From: Flavobacterium limicola
Lineage (GTDB): Bacteria; Bacteroidota; Bacteroidia; Flavobacteriales; Flavobacteriaceae
Reading direction: 5' to 3'
Length of the DNA: 64,000 nt
Assembly: GCF_003634755.1 (NCBI RefSeq)
Contig: NZ_RBXA01000003.1
Coordinates: forward strand, 124,001 to 188,000
Under the pieces are notes generated by a model. The model had not been told where the DNA came from. It saw only the letters and a list, made by a program, of their open reading frames with translations, and searched no databases. This document shows, one piece after another, positions 17,447 through 27,439 of this stretch (position 1 is its first letter; each line of letters begins with the position of its first letter). The position numbers were made by a program, and so were the translations under genes.

Positions 17447-18886
17447 ATGAAAAAAATATTAGTTGCCAATAGAGGGGAAATCGCCATCAGGGTGATGAAA
17501 ACCGCACAGAAAATGGGCATAAAAACTGTAGCAGTTTATTCAGCTGCAGACAGAAATGCACCACATGTAAAATTTGCTGATGAAGCCGTATGGATTGGAG
17601 AAGCACCTTCGAGTCAATCGTATTTGTTAGGAAGTAAAATAATAGAAGTTGCGAAATCTTTAAACGTAGATGCCATTCATCCTGGTTATGGTTTTCTGAG
17701 TGAAAATGCGGAATTTGCTGAAGAAGCGGAAAAAAATAACATCATTTTTATTGGTCCAAAGTCGAAAGCGATAAAAATAATGGGAAGTAAACTGGCGGCC
17801 AAAGAAGCCGTTAAACAATACAATATTCCAATGGTTCCTGGTTTTGACGAAGCCATTACGGATGTCGAAAAAGCAAAAGTAGTAGCCAAGGAAGTAGGTT
17901 TTCCAATACTGATTAAAGCTTCAGCAGGTGGTGGAGGAAAAGGAATGCGTGTGGTAGAAAGCGAAGCTGATTTCGAATCTCAAATGGATCGCGCCATCAG
18001 TGAAGCAATCGCTGCTTTTGGAGACGGTTCTGTTTTTATAGAAAAGTATGTGGGTTCGCCAAGGCATATTGAAATTCAAGTTATGGCGGACAGTCATGGG
18101 AATGTGTTGTATTTATTCGAAAGAGAATGCAGTATTCAGCGTCGTCATCAAAAAGTAATTGAAGAAGCGCCTTCTTCGGTTTTAACACCGGAATTACGTA
18201 AAAAAATGGGTGAAGCAGCTGTTTTGGTTGCCAAATCCTGTGATTATCTAGGAGCTGGAACTGTTGAATTTTTATTGGACGAAAACAATAATTTCTACTT
18301 CCTTGAAATGAATACCCGTCTGCAGGTGGAACATCCCGTTACGGAATGGATTACCGGAACCGATTTGGTCGAACTGCAAATTAGAGTCGCAAGAGGAGAA
18401 GCATTAGCAATCAAACAAGAAGACTTGAAAATAAAAGGACATGCGATGGAATTGCGTGTGTACGCAGAAGATCCGATGAATGATTTCTTACCGAGTGTAG
18501 GTCATTTGGATGTTTATCAATTGCCTGTTGGTGAAGGAATTCGTGTGGATAACGGTTTTGAACAGGGCATGGATATTCCTATTTATTATGATCCAATGTT
18601 GGCCAAATTAATCACTTATGGAGAAACTCGCGAAGAAGCGATTCAAATTATGATTAAGGCCATTGAAGACTATCATGTAGAAGGTGTTCAGACGACGTTA
18701 CCTTTCGGAAAATTTGTTTTTGAACATGAGGCTTTTCGTTCTGGGAAATTTGACACGCATTTTGTCAAGAATTACTACAGTGCCGAAATGTTAAAAAATC
18801 AAATAGCGCAAGAAGCAGAAATCGCTGCGAAGGTCGCTTTGAAACAATATTTTGAAGATCAAAAAATCGTACGCTTGTTAAATTAA
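17447..18886 (+). CDS. Acyl-CoA carboxylase, biotin carboxylase subunit
   Basis: This subunit carboxylates biotin with bicarbonate and ATP. The N-terminus MKKILVANRGEIAIRVM is the family signature. The ATP-grasp glycine-rich loop is KASAGGGGKGMRVV, and EMNTRLQVEHPVTEW carries the metal and bicarbonate ligands. I start at ATG 17447, giving 479 residues: the open TTG at 17429 would overlap the preceding gene and add six unmatched residues. It is the stand-alone biotin carboxylase form without a fused carrier. It sits between the carrier and carboxyltransferase genes in one operon. Confidence 0.94.
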   Translation: MKKILVANRGEIAIRVMKTAQKMGIKTVAVYSAADRNAPHVKFADEAVWIGEAPSSQSYLLGSKIIEVAKSLNVDAIHPGYGFLSENAEFAEEAEKNNIIFIGPKSKAIKIMGSKLAAKEAVKQYNIPMVPGFDEAITDVEKAKVVAKEVGFPILIKASAGGGGKGMRVVESEADFESQMDRAISEAIAAFGDGSVFIEKYVGSPRHIEIQVMADSHGNVLYLFERECSIQRRHQKVIEEAPSSVLTPELRKKMGEAAVLVAKSCDYLGAGTVEFLLDENNNFYFLEMNTRLQVEHPVTEWITGTDLVELQIRVARGEALAIKQEDLKIKGHAMELRVYAEDPMNDFLPSVGHLDVYQLPVGEGIRVDNGFEQGMDIPIYYDPMLAKLITYGETREEAIQIMIKAIEDYHVEGVQTTLPFGKFVFEHEAFRSGKFDTHFVKNYYSAEMLKNQIAQEAEIAAKVALKQYFEDQKIVRLLN

Positions 18887-18934
18887 ATAATGATTTTAAA
18901 AAATTAGCGAATTAGCGGTTAAAAAAAGAATAGT

Positions 18935-20476
18935 ATGAAAGACAAAATAGATGCATTAAACAATAAAATTGCCGAAGCTCATTTAGGCGGAGGTAAAAAC
19001 AGAATAGCAAAGCAACATTCGAATAAAAAACTGACGGCGAGAGAACGCGTCAATTATTTGATGGATGAAGGTTCATTTGAAGAAATTGGGATGTTGGTTA
19101 CGCACCGAACATCTGATTTTGGAATGGAAAAAGAACTGTATTATGGTGACGGTGTCATTACGGGATACGGAACCATAAACGGGCGATTGGTTTATATTTT
19201 CGCTCAGGATTTTACCGTTTTTGGTGGTTCGTTATCCGAAACTCATGCCGAGAAAATTTGTAAAGTGATGGATATGGCAGTCAAAATGGGTGCGCCTATG
19301 ATTGGTCTTAATGATTCTGGTGGAGCACGTATTCAGGAAGGTGTTCGTTCTTTGGGCGGTTATGCCGATATTTTTTACCGAAACGTACAAGCCAGCGGTG
19401 TGATTCCGCAAATCTCTGCTATTATGGGACCCTGCGCCGGTGGAGCCGTGTATTCTCCAGCTATGACAGATTTCACGATGATGGTTGAAGATACCAGTTA
19501 TATGTTCGTTACTGGTCCGAATGTGGTAAAAACAGTTACTAATGAAACCGTGACTTCGGAGGAATTGGGTGGAGCAAGTTCGCATTCAACTAAATCTGGT
19601 GTGGCGCATATTACTTCTACCAATGATGTGGAATGTCTGGAGGATTTGAAACGCTTGTTGAGTTATTTGCCGCAAAGCAATAAAGAAAAAGCACACAATT
19701 TGCCTTACGAACTAAATGACGAAGTTCGCACCAAATTAGCAACTATCATTCCGGATAATCCCAATAAACCGTATGATATGCACGAGGTAATTGGTGGAAT
19801 TATTGACGAAGATTCTTTTTTTGAAATTCATAAAAATTATGCCGAAAATATCTTGGTGGGTTTTGCTCGATTGGGAGGAAAAAGCATTGGAATAATAGCC
19901 AACCAGCCGATGATTTTAGCTGGATGTCTGGATGTGAACAGTTCGAAAAAAGCGGCAAGATTTACCCGTTTTTGCGATTGTTTTAATATTCCGTTATTAG
20001 TTTTGGTAGATGTACCGGGGTTTTTACCGGGAACGGATCAAGAATGGAACGGGATTATCGTTCACGGTGCTAAATTGTTGTATGCGTTAAGTGAAGCAAC
20101 TGTGCCACGAGTGACTGTAATTACCCGTAAAGCTTATGGTGGCGCGTATGATGTAATGAATTCGAAACACATTGGTGCAGATATGAATTTTGCTTGGCCC
20201 ACTGCCGAAATTGCCGTGATGGGAGCCAAAGGAGCCTCTGAAATTATCTTCAAGAAAGAAATTAATGAAGCTGAGGACCATGAAGCAAAACTCTTAGAAA
20301 AGGAAGCGGAATATGCTGATTTGTTTGCGAATCCCTACACAGCAGCACAACGTGGTTTTGTAGATGAGGTAATCTTACCGCAAGAGACAAGACGCAAATT
20401 GATAAAGGCATTTAGTATGCTCGAAAATAAAGAAAGCATTACTCCTAATAGAAAACACGGAAATATTCCTTTGTAG
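18935..20476 (+). CDS. Acyl-CoA carboxylase, carboxyltransferase (beta) subunit
   Basis: This 513-residue protein transfers the carboxyl group from carboxybiotin to an acyl-CoA. It is of the PccB/MccB type, with both crotonase-like halves: the first contains [21 protein letters not shown] sequence ([16 protein letters not shown]), [12 protein letters not shown] and [12 protein letters not shown]; the second contains [29 protein letters not shown] and [11 protein letters not shown]. The pattern is nearest to propionyl-CoA carboxylase beta, which would feed methylmalonyl-CoA into central metabolism; substrate assignment is from family similarity only. It is followed by a good terminator. Confidence 0.93.
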   Translation: MKDKIDALNNKIAEAHLGGGKNRIAKQHSNKKLTARERVNYLMDEGSFEEIGMLVTHRTSDFGMEKELYYGDGVITGYGTINGRLVYIFAQDFTVFGGSLSETHAEKICKVMDMAVKMGAPMIGLNDSGGARIQEGVRSLGGYADIFYRNVQASGVIPQISAIMGPCAGGAVYSPAMTDFTMMVEDTSYMFVTGPNVVKTVTNETVTSEELGGASSHSTKSGVAHITSTNDVECLEDLKRLLSYLPQSNKEKAHNLPYELNDEVRTKLATIIPDNPNKPYDMHEVIGGIIDEDSFFEIHKNYAENILVGFARLGGKSIGIIANQPMILAGCLDVNSSKKAARFTRFCDCFNIPLLVLVDVPGFLPGTDQEWNGIIVHGAKLLYALSEATVPRVTVITRKAYGGAYDVMNSKHIGADMNFAWPTAEIAVMGAKGASEIIFKKEINEAEDHEAKLLEKEAEYADLFANPYTAAQRGFVDEVILPQETRRKLIKAFSMLENKESITPNRKHGNIPL

Positions 20477-20492
20477 CATTTTATAAGAATTG

Positions 20493-20521
20493 AAAAAACC
20501 ACCTGATGAAGGTGGTTTTTT
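20493..20521 (+). terminator. Rho-independent terminator of the carboxylase operon
   Basis: AAAAAACCACC pairs with GGTGGTTTTTT around TGATGAA. The A run upstream could also serve the convergent DUF4440 gene. Confidence 0.85.
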
Positions 20522-20538
20522 GGTTTTGGTAAAGAATA

Positions 20539-21033
20539 TTAATGCAAACTAACCACTTTTGTGATAGTCCAGATATTATTATCGTTTTTCCAAAAAATAA
20601 TAAATTTACTGGGATTGGATGGTGTGTCTTCTTTTTCAGTGTTGTTATGAAATTTATGAAGTCCAATTTCAATGGCTCCAAAATCTTTTATGGGATAAAC
20701 CTCAATGCTTCCTTTCACTAATTCCCGGGTTACTTTACCACAGATATTATTTTTAGTTCCATCAATTAAGTCTTGCTTAACAGTCATTAAGCCTCCTTTA
20801 TCATGGTAAAATTCGATTCCGTCTGAATAAATGGCAGCTTGTATATCTAAATCACAGGTGTTATAAGCGTGGAAAAAAGTACTGTCCATTGCAATTATGG
20901 TGTTGTATAATTCCTGATTATCTGGAACGTATTTATATTCCGGTTCTTTTGAAGCTTTTTTTTGAGCGAAACATGCTGAATAAGTAATAGTCAATATTAG
21001 GATTAAAAAAAGGTAGTGGCGATTTTTTCTCAT
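20539..21033 (-). CDS. Exported DUF4440 / NTF2-like protein
   Basis: This 164-residue protein has an N-terminal signal (LFLILILTITYSACFA) and a single domain of the NTF2-like/SnoaL fold. The core FFHAYNTCDLDIQAAIYSDGIEFYHDKGG is the DUF4440 pattern, and the C-terminus ends WKNDNNIWTITKVVSLH. The signal may be a lipoprotein or a cleaved signal; TYSACFAQ does not give a textbook lipobox position. The biochemical role is unknown; such domains bind small molecules or act as enzymes. It is convergent with the carboxylase operon and upstream of the flavodoxin-like gene. Confidence 0.75.
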   Translation of the reverse strand: MRKNRHYLFLILILTITYSACFAQKKASKEPEYKYVPDNQELYNTIIAMDSTFFHAYNTCDLDIQAAIYSDGIEFYHDKGGLMTVKQDLIDGTKNNICGKVTRELVKGSIEVYPIKDFGAIEIGLHKFHNNTEKEDTPSNPSKFIIFWKNDNNIWTITKVVSLH

Positions 21034-21085
21034 AATGTCATTGTTAACACAGAATAAAAGTTTATTTAATAGCTAAAATAATAAA

Positions 21086-21625
21086 TTATGACTTCTGAGA
21101 TATTTTATTTGCAAATTCATTTACAAATTTTGTCACTTCATCCCAATTAGTATATTCATAATCCTGCGAGGTATCCGTTGCACCGCCTTCTTTTTTAGAA
21201 ATCATTTTCATCATGATTCGTTTAAAATAATCATATTCGGTGTATTTCAGTGCGCCTGCAATTTGAGAAATCATCAAAGGCTTCCAGCCAGTTTGCTCCA
21301 GAAAATCAGTAGTTATTTTTTGAACTTCTCGTTGTTCATCTTCAAGGCCAGATGCCGCAGCAAGGGATACTGAGAAAAAAGCACTAGACATTTGATTTAA
21401 ATGAGCAACATGTTTTTTAATGTAATGCTTCACAGCAGATTGATATTTGTGCATGTGTATGGAAGAACCAATCAAAATAGCATCGTAATCCTTTGGTGAT
21501 GGTGGTTCGTCGGTGGTATCAGCAATTGTAACCAGGTGTCCCGCATTATGTAATATAGCTTCTATAAAATAGGCAATTTTGCGGGTTTGCCCTTCTGTAG
21601 TTCCATAAAGAATAAGTAGTTTCAT
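21086..21625 (-). CDS. HemG-like flavodoxin-domain protein (protoporphyrinogen oxidase family)
   Basis: The protein resembles HemG, the menaquinone-dependent protoporphyrinogen IX dehydrogenase, which uses FMN to oxidise the haem precursor. I see the flavodoxin phosphate loop ILYGTTEGQTRKIA, the ILIGSSIHMHKYQSAVKHYIKKH block and FFSVSLAAASGLE, in the positions seen in HemG. I start at ATG 21625 (179 residues): the longer frame would add 18 residues of low similarity. Flavodoxin-like proteins are easily confused, so haem synthesis is a probable but not proven role. It may share transcription with the DUF4440 gene, 52 bp downstream. Confidence 0.72.
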   Translation of the reverse strand: MKLLILYGTTEGQTRKIAYFIEAILHNAGHLVTIADTTDEPPSPKDYDAILIGSSIHMHKYQSAVKHYIKKHVAHLNQMSSAFFSVSLAAASGLEDEQREVQKITTDFLEQTGWKPLMISQIAGALKYTEYDYFKRIMMKMISKKEGGATDTSQDYEYTNWDEVTKFVNEFANKISQKS

Positions 21626-22167
21626 GATTTTTGTTTTTAAATTAAAATAGAATTTACGCAAAAAATAAACATATAACAATTTGATTTAAAGGTAAATATA
21701 TTCTATTGGACTATTGAATTTATAACTTTAATTTCGAATAATTACTAATTTAAATTAAATAGTAGATACTAAAACGAACTTCCAAAAGCAGGAAACGATT
21801 TAATGATTTTGTTTGCATGTGCTTATAAATCATTGGTAGAGTTTCTATAGCAGAAATGCTTATTTTAGATTTTGGAATAATTATCAATTGGAATTGAGGT
21901 TGAGTGGAAACAAAGTTTAAAAAACAAATAATGAAATAAAGACTTCAATGGACGCTACTAGATAAATCTTGAAGTTAAGTATAGCCAAATTACGTTATGG
22001 AGTATTATATCTAATTAATTAATTCTGTTTGTGATAAATTACATTAGTTTGAACGGTTGGGTTTTTTTATGATAAAAAAAGTTTATCTTGCGCTTGCAAA
22101 AAAAAAGTGATATATCCTACAAAACCACTTGTAAGATGATTTAGTTGCTTTTTTATTTGTCCACATC
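21626..22167. other. Gene-free gap between divergent genes
   Basis: About 540 bp of AT-rich sequence with no open frame that I can support. It must hold the promoters of the HemG-like gene and the hybrid kinase. A TTG and a TATCTTG-like box near 22057-22090 are too weak to call. Confidence 0.5.
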
Positions 22168-24279
22168 ATGAAGAGATTATTTAAATTAAACACCTATTTT
22201 AAATTGTTGTTGTTAATAGCATCAACGAGTGTCTTCTTTTTTATACTTTACACTTCACTATATCTCTACACGATCAAAGAAGAGGATCGTTTTTATAAAA
22301 CTACCTATTCTCAATATAATAATGAGGTAAAATCAATATTTAGGCTTAACTCTAAAACGCCTACTGCAGTTGTTATTGATGTTACATTTTGGGACCAATT
22401 AGTCAATTTTGCTAAAACAAAGGATCAAAAGTGGTACGATAATTATCTATTAAGCGAATTTGAATCTTATGAAGTAGATTATATAGGCGTTTATGGATTA
22501 GACCAACAGATGATAAATAAAACAACATCAGCTAAGATTAAAAGTTTTGATTTTATTCCCAAAGCAATGATGACGAGACTTTATAAATCTAGATTAAAAA
22601 GATTCTATTTGAGAATCCCAGAAGGAATTGTTGAGGTTTTTGGCGCAACAATTCATCCTTCAAATGATCCTAAAAAAAATAAAACAAAACCTTCAGGTTA
22701 TTTTTTTATGGCCAGACTTTTAGACCAATCTTTTTTTAATTCTTTAGAGGGTATCAGTAGTTCTAAAGTCAGTTTGGCTGCTGCTGATTATGTAATCAGT
22801 GCTGAGGACGATTTTGTAACTGTTGGATTGGATTTAAAGGACTGGAAAAATGAAGTGGTGAGCAAATTACTTTTTAAAAGACCTTTCAATTTAAAGTACA
22901 GCAAAACAAAAGAAATTCTTTTTATTGTTGTTTTTGCTTCTTTAATAAATATTTTGACTTTTGTTTATTATACTAAAAGATGGGTTTATAATCCTTTAAA
23001 ATTAATTAAAAGCATACTGGAAACAGGCAATACAAAAGCAATAAAAGCTTTAAAGAAAGCTAAGGGTGAGTTTGGATATATAGGTAACCTTTTTGAAGAA
23101 AATAACAATCAAAGGAAATTATTAGAAATTTCAAAACAAAAAGCGGAGGAAAGCGATACGTTGAAATCTTCTTTTTTAGCTAATTTATCGCATGAAATTA
23201 GGACTCCCATGAATGCCATAATGGGATTTAGTGATTTATTGGCAGATGTTAATCTGACGGAAAAGGAAAGATTGGAATATTTAAAAATTATAAAAAATAG
23301 CGGAACTAATTTAGTTTCTATTATTGAAGATTTAATTGAGATGTCTAAAATTGATGCAAATCAAATTGCACCAAATTATAAAGGTCTGGATTTAGAAAAA
23401 TTTATAACAGAACTGTATAATTCTATCAAAGTTACCATTCCTAAAGAGAAAGATATTGATTTTTATATTTTCGAGAATACAGATAAAATACAAGGAAATA
23501 TCCTAACTGACGAAACTAAATTAAGGCAAATTATTGTTAATCTAATTACCAATGCCATAAAATTTACGGACAAAGGTTTTGTTGCTTTTGGATATACTAT
23601 AAACAAAGAAAAAGGGATTTTAAAGTTTATTATTGAAGATTCGGGTTTAGGAATTAGTGAAAATTATTTGAAAGTAATCTTTGATCGTTTCAGAAGAATT
23701 GAAGATGATTCGTCTACAGAGTTAACGGGATTGGGACTAGGTTTATCCATCACTAAGGCATATGTCAAAATGTTGGGTGGGGAAATAACGGTAGAATCTA
23801 AAATTGGATTCGGATCCGTTTTTGCATTTTCAATTCCATTGAAATTGGATTACACAGAAAAGGTGCTAATACCAAGAAAAGAAATATCTTTTTCAGGAAA
23901 TCACGAGAATGAAATTATTTTGATTGCCGAAGATGATAACATTAATTTCCTGTTATTAAAGAAAATTATTGAATCTAAAAAACATACTGTTTTGCGTGCT
24001 TCAAATGGACAGGAAGCAGTCAAGATTTGTGCTGAAAATCCTAATATTAGTTTGGTTTTTATGGATATTAAAATGCCGATTTTAAACGGTTATGAAGCAT
24101 TTGAAAAAATAAAAATAATTAGGCCAGAACTTCCGGTTATTGCCCAGACGGCTTATTCTTCTTTTGAGGATAGAGAAAAAATAATACAATGTGGTTTTAA
24201 TGACTACATCACAAAGCCATTGGACAAAGAAAAAGTTTTTGTGCTGTTGGATACTATTTTTTTTAAGATTAATTCTTAA
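22168..24279 (+). CDS. Hybrid sensor histidine kinase with receiver domain
   Basis: This 703-residue membrane kinase senses an external signal and phosphorylates its own receiver. Helices at about 12-34 and 249-268 enclose an extracytoplasmic region of about 215 residues; VIDVTFWDQLVNFAKTKD in it resembles the CHASE4 pattern (uncertain). HisKA follows with His342 in SHEIRTPMNA, then the ATPase boxes NLITNAIKF, DSGLGIS and GLGLGLSI, then a receiver (about 583-700) with acidic pair EDD and phospho-acceptor Asp633 in MDIKMP. No partner gene adjoins it. The Hpt protein at 2784 could receive its phosphate, though this is a guess. Confidence 0.9.
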   Translation: MKRLFKLNTYFKLLLLIASTSVFFFILYTSLYLYTIKEEDRFYKTTYSQYNNEVKSIFRLNSKTPTAVVIDVTFWDQLVNFAKTKDQKWYDNYLLSEFESYEVDYIGVYGLDQQMINKTTSAKIKSFDFIPKAMMTRLYKSRLKRFYLRIPEGIVEVFGATIHPSNDPKKNKTKPSGYFFMARLLDQSFFNSLEGISSSKVSLAAADYVISAEDDFVTVGLDLKDWKNEVVSKLLFKRPFNLKYSKTKEILFIVVFASLINILTFVYYTKRWVYNPLKLIKSILETGNTKAIKALKKAKGEFGYIGNLFEENNNQRKLLEISKQKAEESDTLKSSFLANLSHEIRTPMNAIMGFSDLLADVNLTEKERLEYLKIIKNSGTNLVSIIEDLIEMSKIDANQIAPNYKGLDLEKFITELYNSIKVTIPKEKDIDFYIFENTDKIQGNILTDETKLRQIIVNLITNAIKFTDKGFVAFGYTINKEKGILKFIIEDSGLGISENYLKVIFDRFRRIEDDSSTELTGLGLGLSITKAYVKMLGGEITVESKIGFGSVFAFSIPLKLDYTEKVLIPRKEISFSGNHENEIILIAEDDNINFLLLKKIIESKKHTVLRASNGQEAVKICAENPNISLVFMDIKMPILNGYEAFEKIKIIRPELPVIAQTAYSSFEDREKIIQCGFNDYITKPLDKEKVFVLLDTIFFKINS

Positions 24280-24281
24280 AG

Positions 24282-24330
24282 TTCAAAGGCAAGTAGTGCC
24301 CAGAAAGAACCTTTGAATGTGTTTTTTTAT
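24282..24330 (+). terminator. Probable terminator after the hybrid kinase
   Basis: TTCAAAGG (24282-24289) pairs with CCTTTGAA (24310-24317) around a 20-base loop, followed by TGTGTTTTTTT. Confidence 0.5.
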
Positions 24331-24512
24331 AATCTGAGAGTTGTCTAAATTAGGAGCTTTTTTTCTTGTTCTTAATAATCAAATTAAGCTTTTGCTTTTA
24401 TTAAATTCTTTTAAATGTAAATGCTTTTTAGTGCAGCCTTTTTTTAATTAATTCATAAAAAAAGTTCCAATTTTTCAAAACTGCATTTTCAAAACATTAA
24501 AATATAAAGACC

Positions 24513-25865
24513 ATGATATTTAAATCGATAAACCCATTTACAAAAGAAGTTTTTGCAGAGCATGAAGTCTTGACTAATATACAACTCAATAAAAAACTAC
24601 AATTATCAGAAAGTGCTTTTAAAAAATGGAAAACTACTTCTTTTCAAGAAAGAGCAGGTAAGATGCAAAAACTTGCCCATGTTTTAAGAGAAAATAAAGG
24701 GAAATTAGGATTGCTGATTACGAATGAAATGGGGAAAATTTTACCTGAAAGCATTGCTGAAGTAGAAAAATCAGCAGGGAATTGTGATTTTTATGCTGAA
24801 AATGCCGAACAGATGCTGAAAGATGAATATTATGATACCTCTTTCAAGAGTATTTCTGTTTATGATCCAATGGGAGCTGTTTTTGCTATTATGCCTTGGA
24901 ATTATCCTTTTTGGCAAGTATTACGATATGCTGCTCCAGCAATTATGGCGGGTAATGTAACTCTTTTAAAACATGCCCCAAATGTTATAGGCTGTGCCAA
25001 AGCTATTGAAAGTGCATTTTTGGAAGCAGGTTTTCCCGAAGGAATCTTTCAACAAATAAGCATTGATATTCCTCAGGTCGAAAGTGTAATTGCTTCAGAT
25101 ATTGTCTGCGGAGTCACCTTAACTGGAAGTGAAATGGCAGGTTCTTCTGTAGCTTCATTGGCTGGAAAACACATTAAAAAGTCAGTAATGGAATTGGGTG
25201 GCTCAGACGCCTTCATAGTTTTGAATGATGCTGATCTCGAGAAAGCGGCAACAGTGGCAACGCAATCCAGAATGCTCAATGCCGGACAAGCTTGTATTTG
25301 TGCCAAACGATTTATTGTTACCGAAAAAGTAGCGGATAAATTCGCTGCGCTTTTTGCTCAAAAAGTTCAATTGTTAAAACAAGGGAATCCTTTACAGGAA
25401 GGAATCCAAATGGGACCATTAGCCCGCTTGGATTTAGCCGATAAATTGGCGAAACAATTGGAGAAATCCTTGCAACAAGGAGCAAAACTTATAGTAGGTG
25501 GGGAGCGGGAGAATTGTAATTTCCAACCTACTGTAATTGATTTTGTGGATTCAAATAATGTTGCGTTTCAGGAAGAAACTTTTGGACCATTAGCTACAAT
25601 TATTAGAGCGAAAGATTCAAATGATGCAGTCGCTATTGCTAATAATCACAGGTATGGTTTGGCTGCAGCAATCTGGAGCGAAGATCGTGAGAATGCTTTA
25701 AAGTTAGCGAGAAATATAGAGGCGGGTAATGTTTTTGTAAATTCACTTGTACGTTCGGATTCTAGAATCCCTTTTGGCGGAATAAAAAAATCCGGTTATG
25801 GAAGAGAATTGGGAACAATAGGAATCAAAGAATTCATGAATATGAAATCCCTGATTATCGAATAG
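24513..25865 (+). CDS. NAD(P)-dependent aldehyde dehydrogenase, succinate-semialdehyde type
   Basis: This 450-residue enzyme oxidises an aldehyde to the acid. The blocks PWNYPFWQVLRYAAPAIMAGN, ELGGSDAFIVLNDAD (general-base Glu) and NAGQACICAKRFIV (catalytic Cys262-type) are complete, as is GNVFVNSL with FGGIKKSGYGRELG. The short length and the sequence are closest to the succinate-semialdehyde dehydrogenase branch (YneI/GabD-like short type), but aldehyde dehydrogenase substrates are hard to read. It lies alone, after the terminator of the kinase gene, and before a strong hairpin. Confidence 0.9.
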   Translation: MIFKSINPFTKEVFAEHEVLTNIQLNKKLQLSESAFKKWKTTSFQERAGKMQKLAHVLRENKGKLGLLITNEMGKILPESIAEVEKSAGNCDFYAENAEQMLKDEYYDTSFKSISVYDPMGAVFAIMPWNYPFWQVLRYAAPAIMAGNVTLLKHAPNVIGCAKAIESAFLEAGFPEGIFQQISIDIPQVESVIASDIVCGVTLTGSEMAGSSVASLAGKHIKKSVMELGGSDAFIVLNDADLEKAATVATQSRMLNAGQACICAKRFIVTEKVADKFAALFAQKVQLLKQGNPLQEGIQMGPLARLDLADKLAKQLEKSLQQGAKLIVGGERENCNFQPTVIDFVDSNNVAFQEETFGPLATIIRAKDSNDAVAIANNHRYGLAAAIWSEDRENALKLARNIEAGNVFVNSLVRSDSRIPFGGIKKSGYGRELGTIGIKEFMNMKSLIIE

Positions 25866-25902
25866 CAGTTACTATTTTCTGAAACAAAAGAGAGATACAT
25901 TT

Positions 25903-25952
25903 AAAAAATCGAAAATGGAATTTGCAAAAGCAAATCTATTCTCGATTTTTTT
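25903..25952 (+). terminator. Rho-independent terminator after the aldehyde dehydrogenase gene
   Basis: A long imperfect stem (AAAAAATCGA with TCGATTTTTTT outside, ATTTGC with GCAAAT inside) ends in a T run. Confidence 0.65.
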
Positions 25953-25980
25953 GGTTAAAAAACATTTAGCGTAAGCTGTT

Positions 25981-26463
25981 CTATTTATAGGTGTACATTA
26001 CCGCTTTCAATTTTTTTGGTTTATTGGAAACAATTACTATAAATGGAGATCCTTTGAGAGCTGCATTTTGTTTTAATCTTTTTTCTGCTTCATCTAAAAA
26101 AGATTGATTGGTTTCTCCCTTTGTTTTTCCTAAAAAACTAGTGATAATTCCGGATTCTTGTAAGCCTTCGGTTTGAGACGGTTTCAATACAATAACTTTA
26201 TTATAATCAGCTTTTCCTGAAAGTGTTATTTTTTTAGATATAGTTTTAACTTCTGTTTTTGATTTTTCTTGTAATTGAGAAATTGCAAATTGACTAATGC
26301 TTTTTTCTTCAGCACTTTGTGGTAAGGTGTAGTATACTAAATTATTAGCTGTTTTGATGAAATTTACTTCCATTTTTATTCCGTTATGTTTGGTAATTTC
26401 ATGTGTTTGAGCCACTAATGACACTGTTATTGATAGCGTGAGTATTGTAAATATATTTTTCAT
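25981..26463 (-). CDS. Exported protein of unknown function
   Basis: This 160-residue protein has a cleavable signal (MKNIFTILTLSITVSLVAQ) and a soluble remainder with no catalytic motif I recognise. It includes a Lys/Ser/Glu-rich beta-like segment (VKTISKKITLSGKADYNKVIVLKP) and ends KPKKLKAVMYTYK. It is convergent with the aldehyde dehydrogenase gene and 70 bp downstream of another small exported protein on the same strand. I cannot name a family. Confidence 0.6.
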   Translation of the reverse strand: MKNIFTILTLSITVSLVAQTHEITKHNGIKMEVNFIKTANNLVYYTLPQSAEEKSISQFAISQLQEKSKTEVKTISKKITLSGKADYNKVIVLKPSQTEGLQESGIITSFLGKTKGETNQSFLDEAEKRLKQNAALKGSPFIVIVSNKPKKLKAVMYTYK

Positions 26464-26533
26464 TTTTTTGGCATATAAATAGATTTAATGAAGTTTTTGT
26501 GAAGCCCATTTTTTTTAGGGATACTGTAATCGA

Positions 26534-26839
26534 TTATACGTGCTTTGGTGGAGGAGTCACATTTTTTAAAGTATATTCTTTTGCTCTAAACAAGTCGGAG
26601 GAATTGATGTTCTTGTCTTTAAATGTGTAGTATTCGAAACAATTGATACTTTCAATTGTATCTATAAAAACTGTTTTTGTTTTATTTTCCAAATTATTTT
26701 CTTCTGAGCTTTTATCGGATTGCTCGTAAAAATCATATTTTTTCTCATTATCCAGCATAGCAAACTGCTCACTAACCCATACTGAGGAGAAAGTGATAAA
26801 TAATAACAATACAAAAGTTCTGCATAGTAGTTGAATCAT
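26534..26839 (-). CDS. Small exported protein ending in a proline motif
   Basis: This 101-residue protein opens with a hydrophobic signal or anchor (LLCRTFVLLLFITFSSVW), has an acidic middle (SDKSSEENNLENKTK), and ends RAKEYTLKNVTPPPKHV. The C-terminal TPPPKHV tail resembles the ending of many small Bacteroidota proteins of unknown function. No family or role can be assigned. It lies on the same strand as the exported protein gene downstream, with a 70 bp gap, and next to a 600 bp AT-rich gap. Confidence 0.55.
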   Translation of the reverse strand: MIQLLCRTFVLLLFITFSSVWVSEQFAMLDNEKKYDFYEQSDKSSEENNLENKTKTVFIDTIESINCFEYYTFKDKNINSSDLFRAKEYTLKNVTPPPKHV

Positions 26840-27439
26840 GTTTTAAATGTACTAAAAAAGGAATTTACGTACCATTAAAATTTTCATAAAAAAGTAAAAT
26901 TATTGAGGCTTTTATGATGGTAATGATAAGGTTCAAATTCGCTCGAATTTAAGTACTTTTTTTGTAAAAAGGCAGTTGAATTGAAGCTGTTTATTATTTA
27001 AAATTGAAAAAGTGTAATTTTATTTTATTTTTATTAAGGTATGTTTTTTATGGGGTTAAAATTTAAAATTTAGTTTTTTAAAGCTTATTTTTAATTTTAA
27101 ATACTTATTTTAATCAATTTTTGTGTAAAAATTAGGGCATTGTCTTTAAAAAGTTATTATTGAATTTTTAAAATAATAACGTATAAATATGGAATAACCA
27201 TTTTTTTTTGTTCATTTTTTGTTATTGATAATTCTTCTCAAATCATCGTAAAAAAGTTGTAAATAGTAATTTTAGTGAAATAAAAGTTAATAAATTCGCC
27301 TCAGATCAAAGGAAAGTTCAGGTCAAAAAAGCGGTAAAAAAACATGTTTTTCATGAAATACCGAATTCCTGAATTTCTAAATAGTATTAACCAAGACCAA
27401 AAAATAACCAACTAGATTACTAACTAAAACCAACTAAAG
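26840..27439. other. AT-rich gap before the porin gene
   Basis: A 600 bp stretch with long A and T runs and no supportable open frame. It includes a low-complexity tail (repeated ACCAA/AACTA words at 27390-27435). It probably holds the porin promoter and leader, but I could not find a convincing -7/-33 pair or a sigma-54 box. Confidence 0.5.

Noticed and set aside
19232..19585. A 117-codon His-rich minus-strand frame
   Set aside because: It is a shadow of the carboxyltransferase gene on the other strand.
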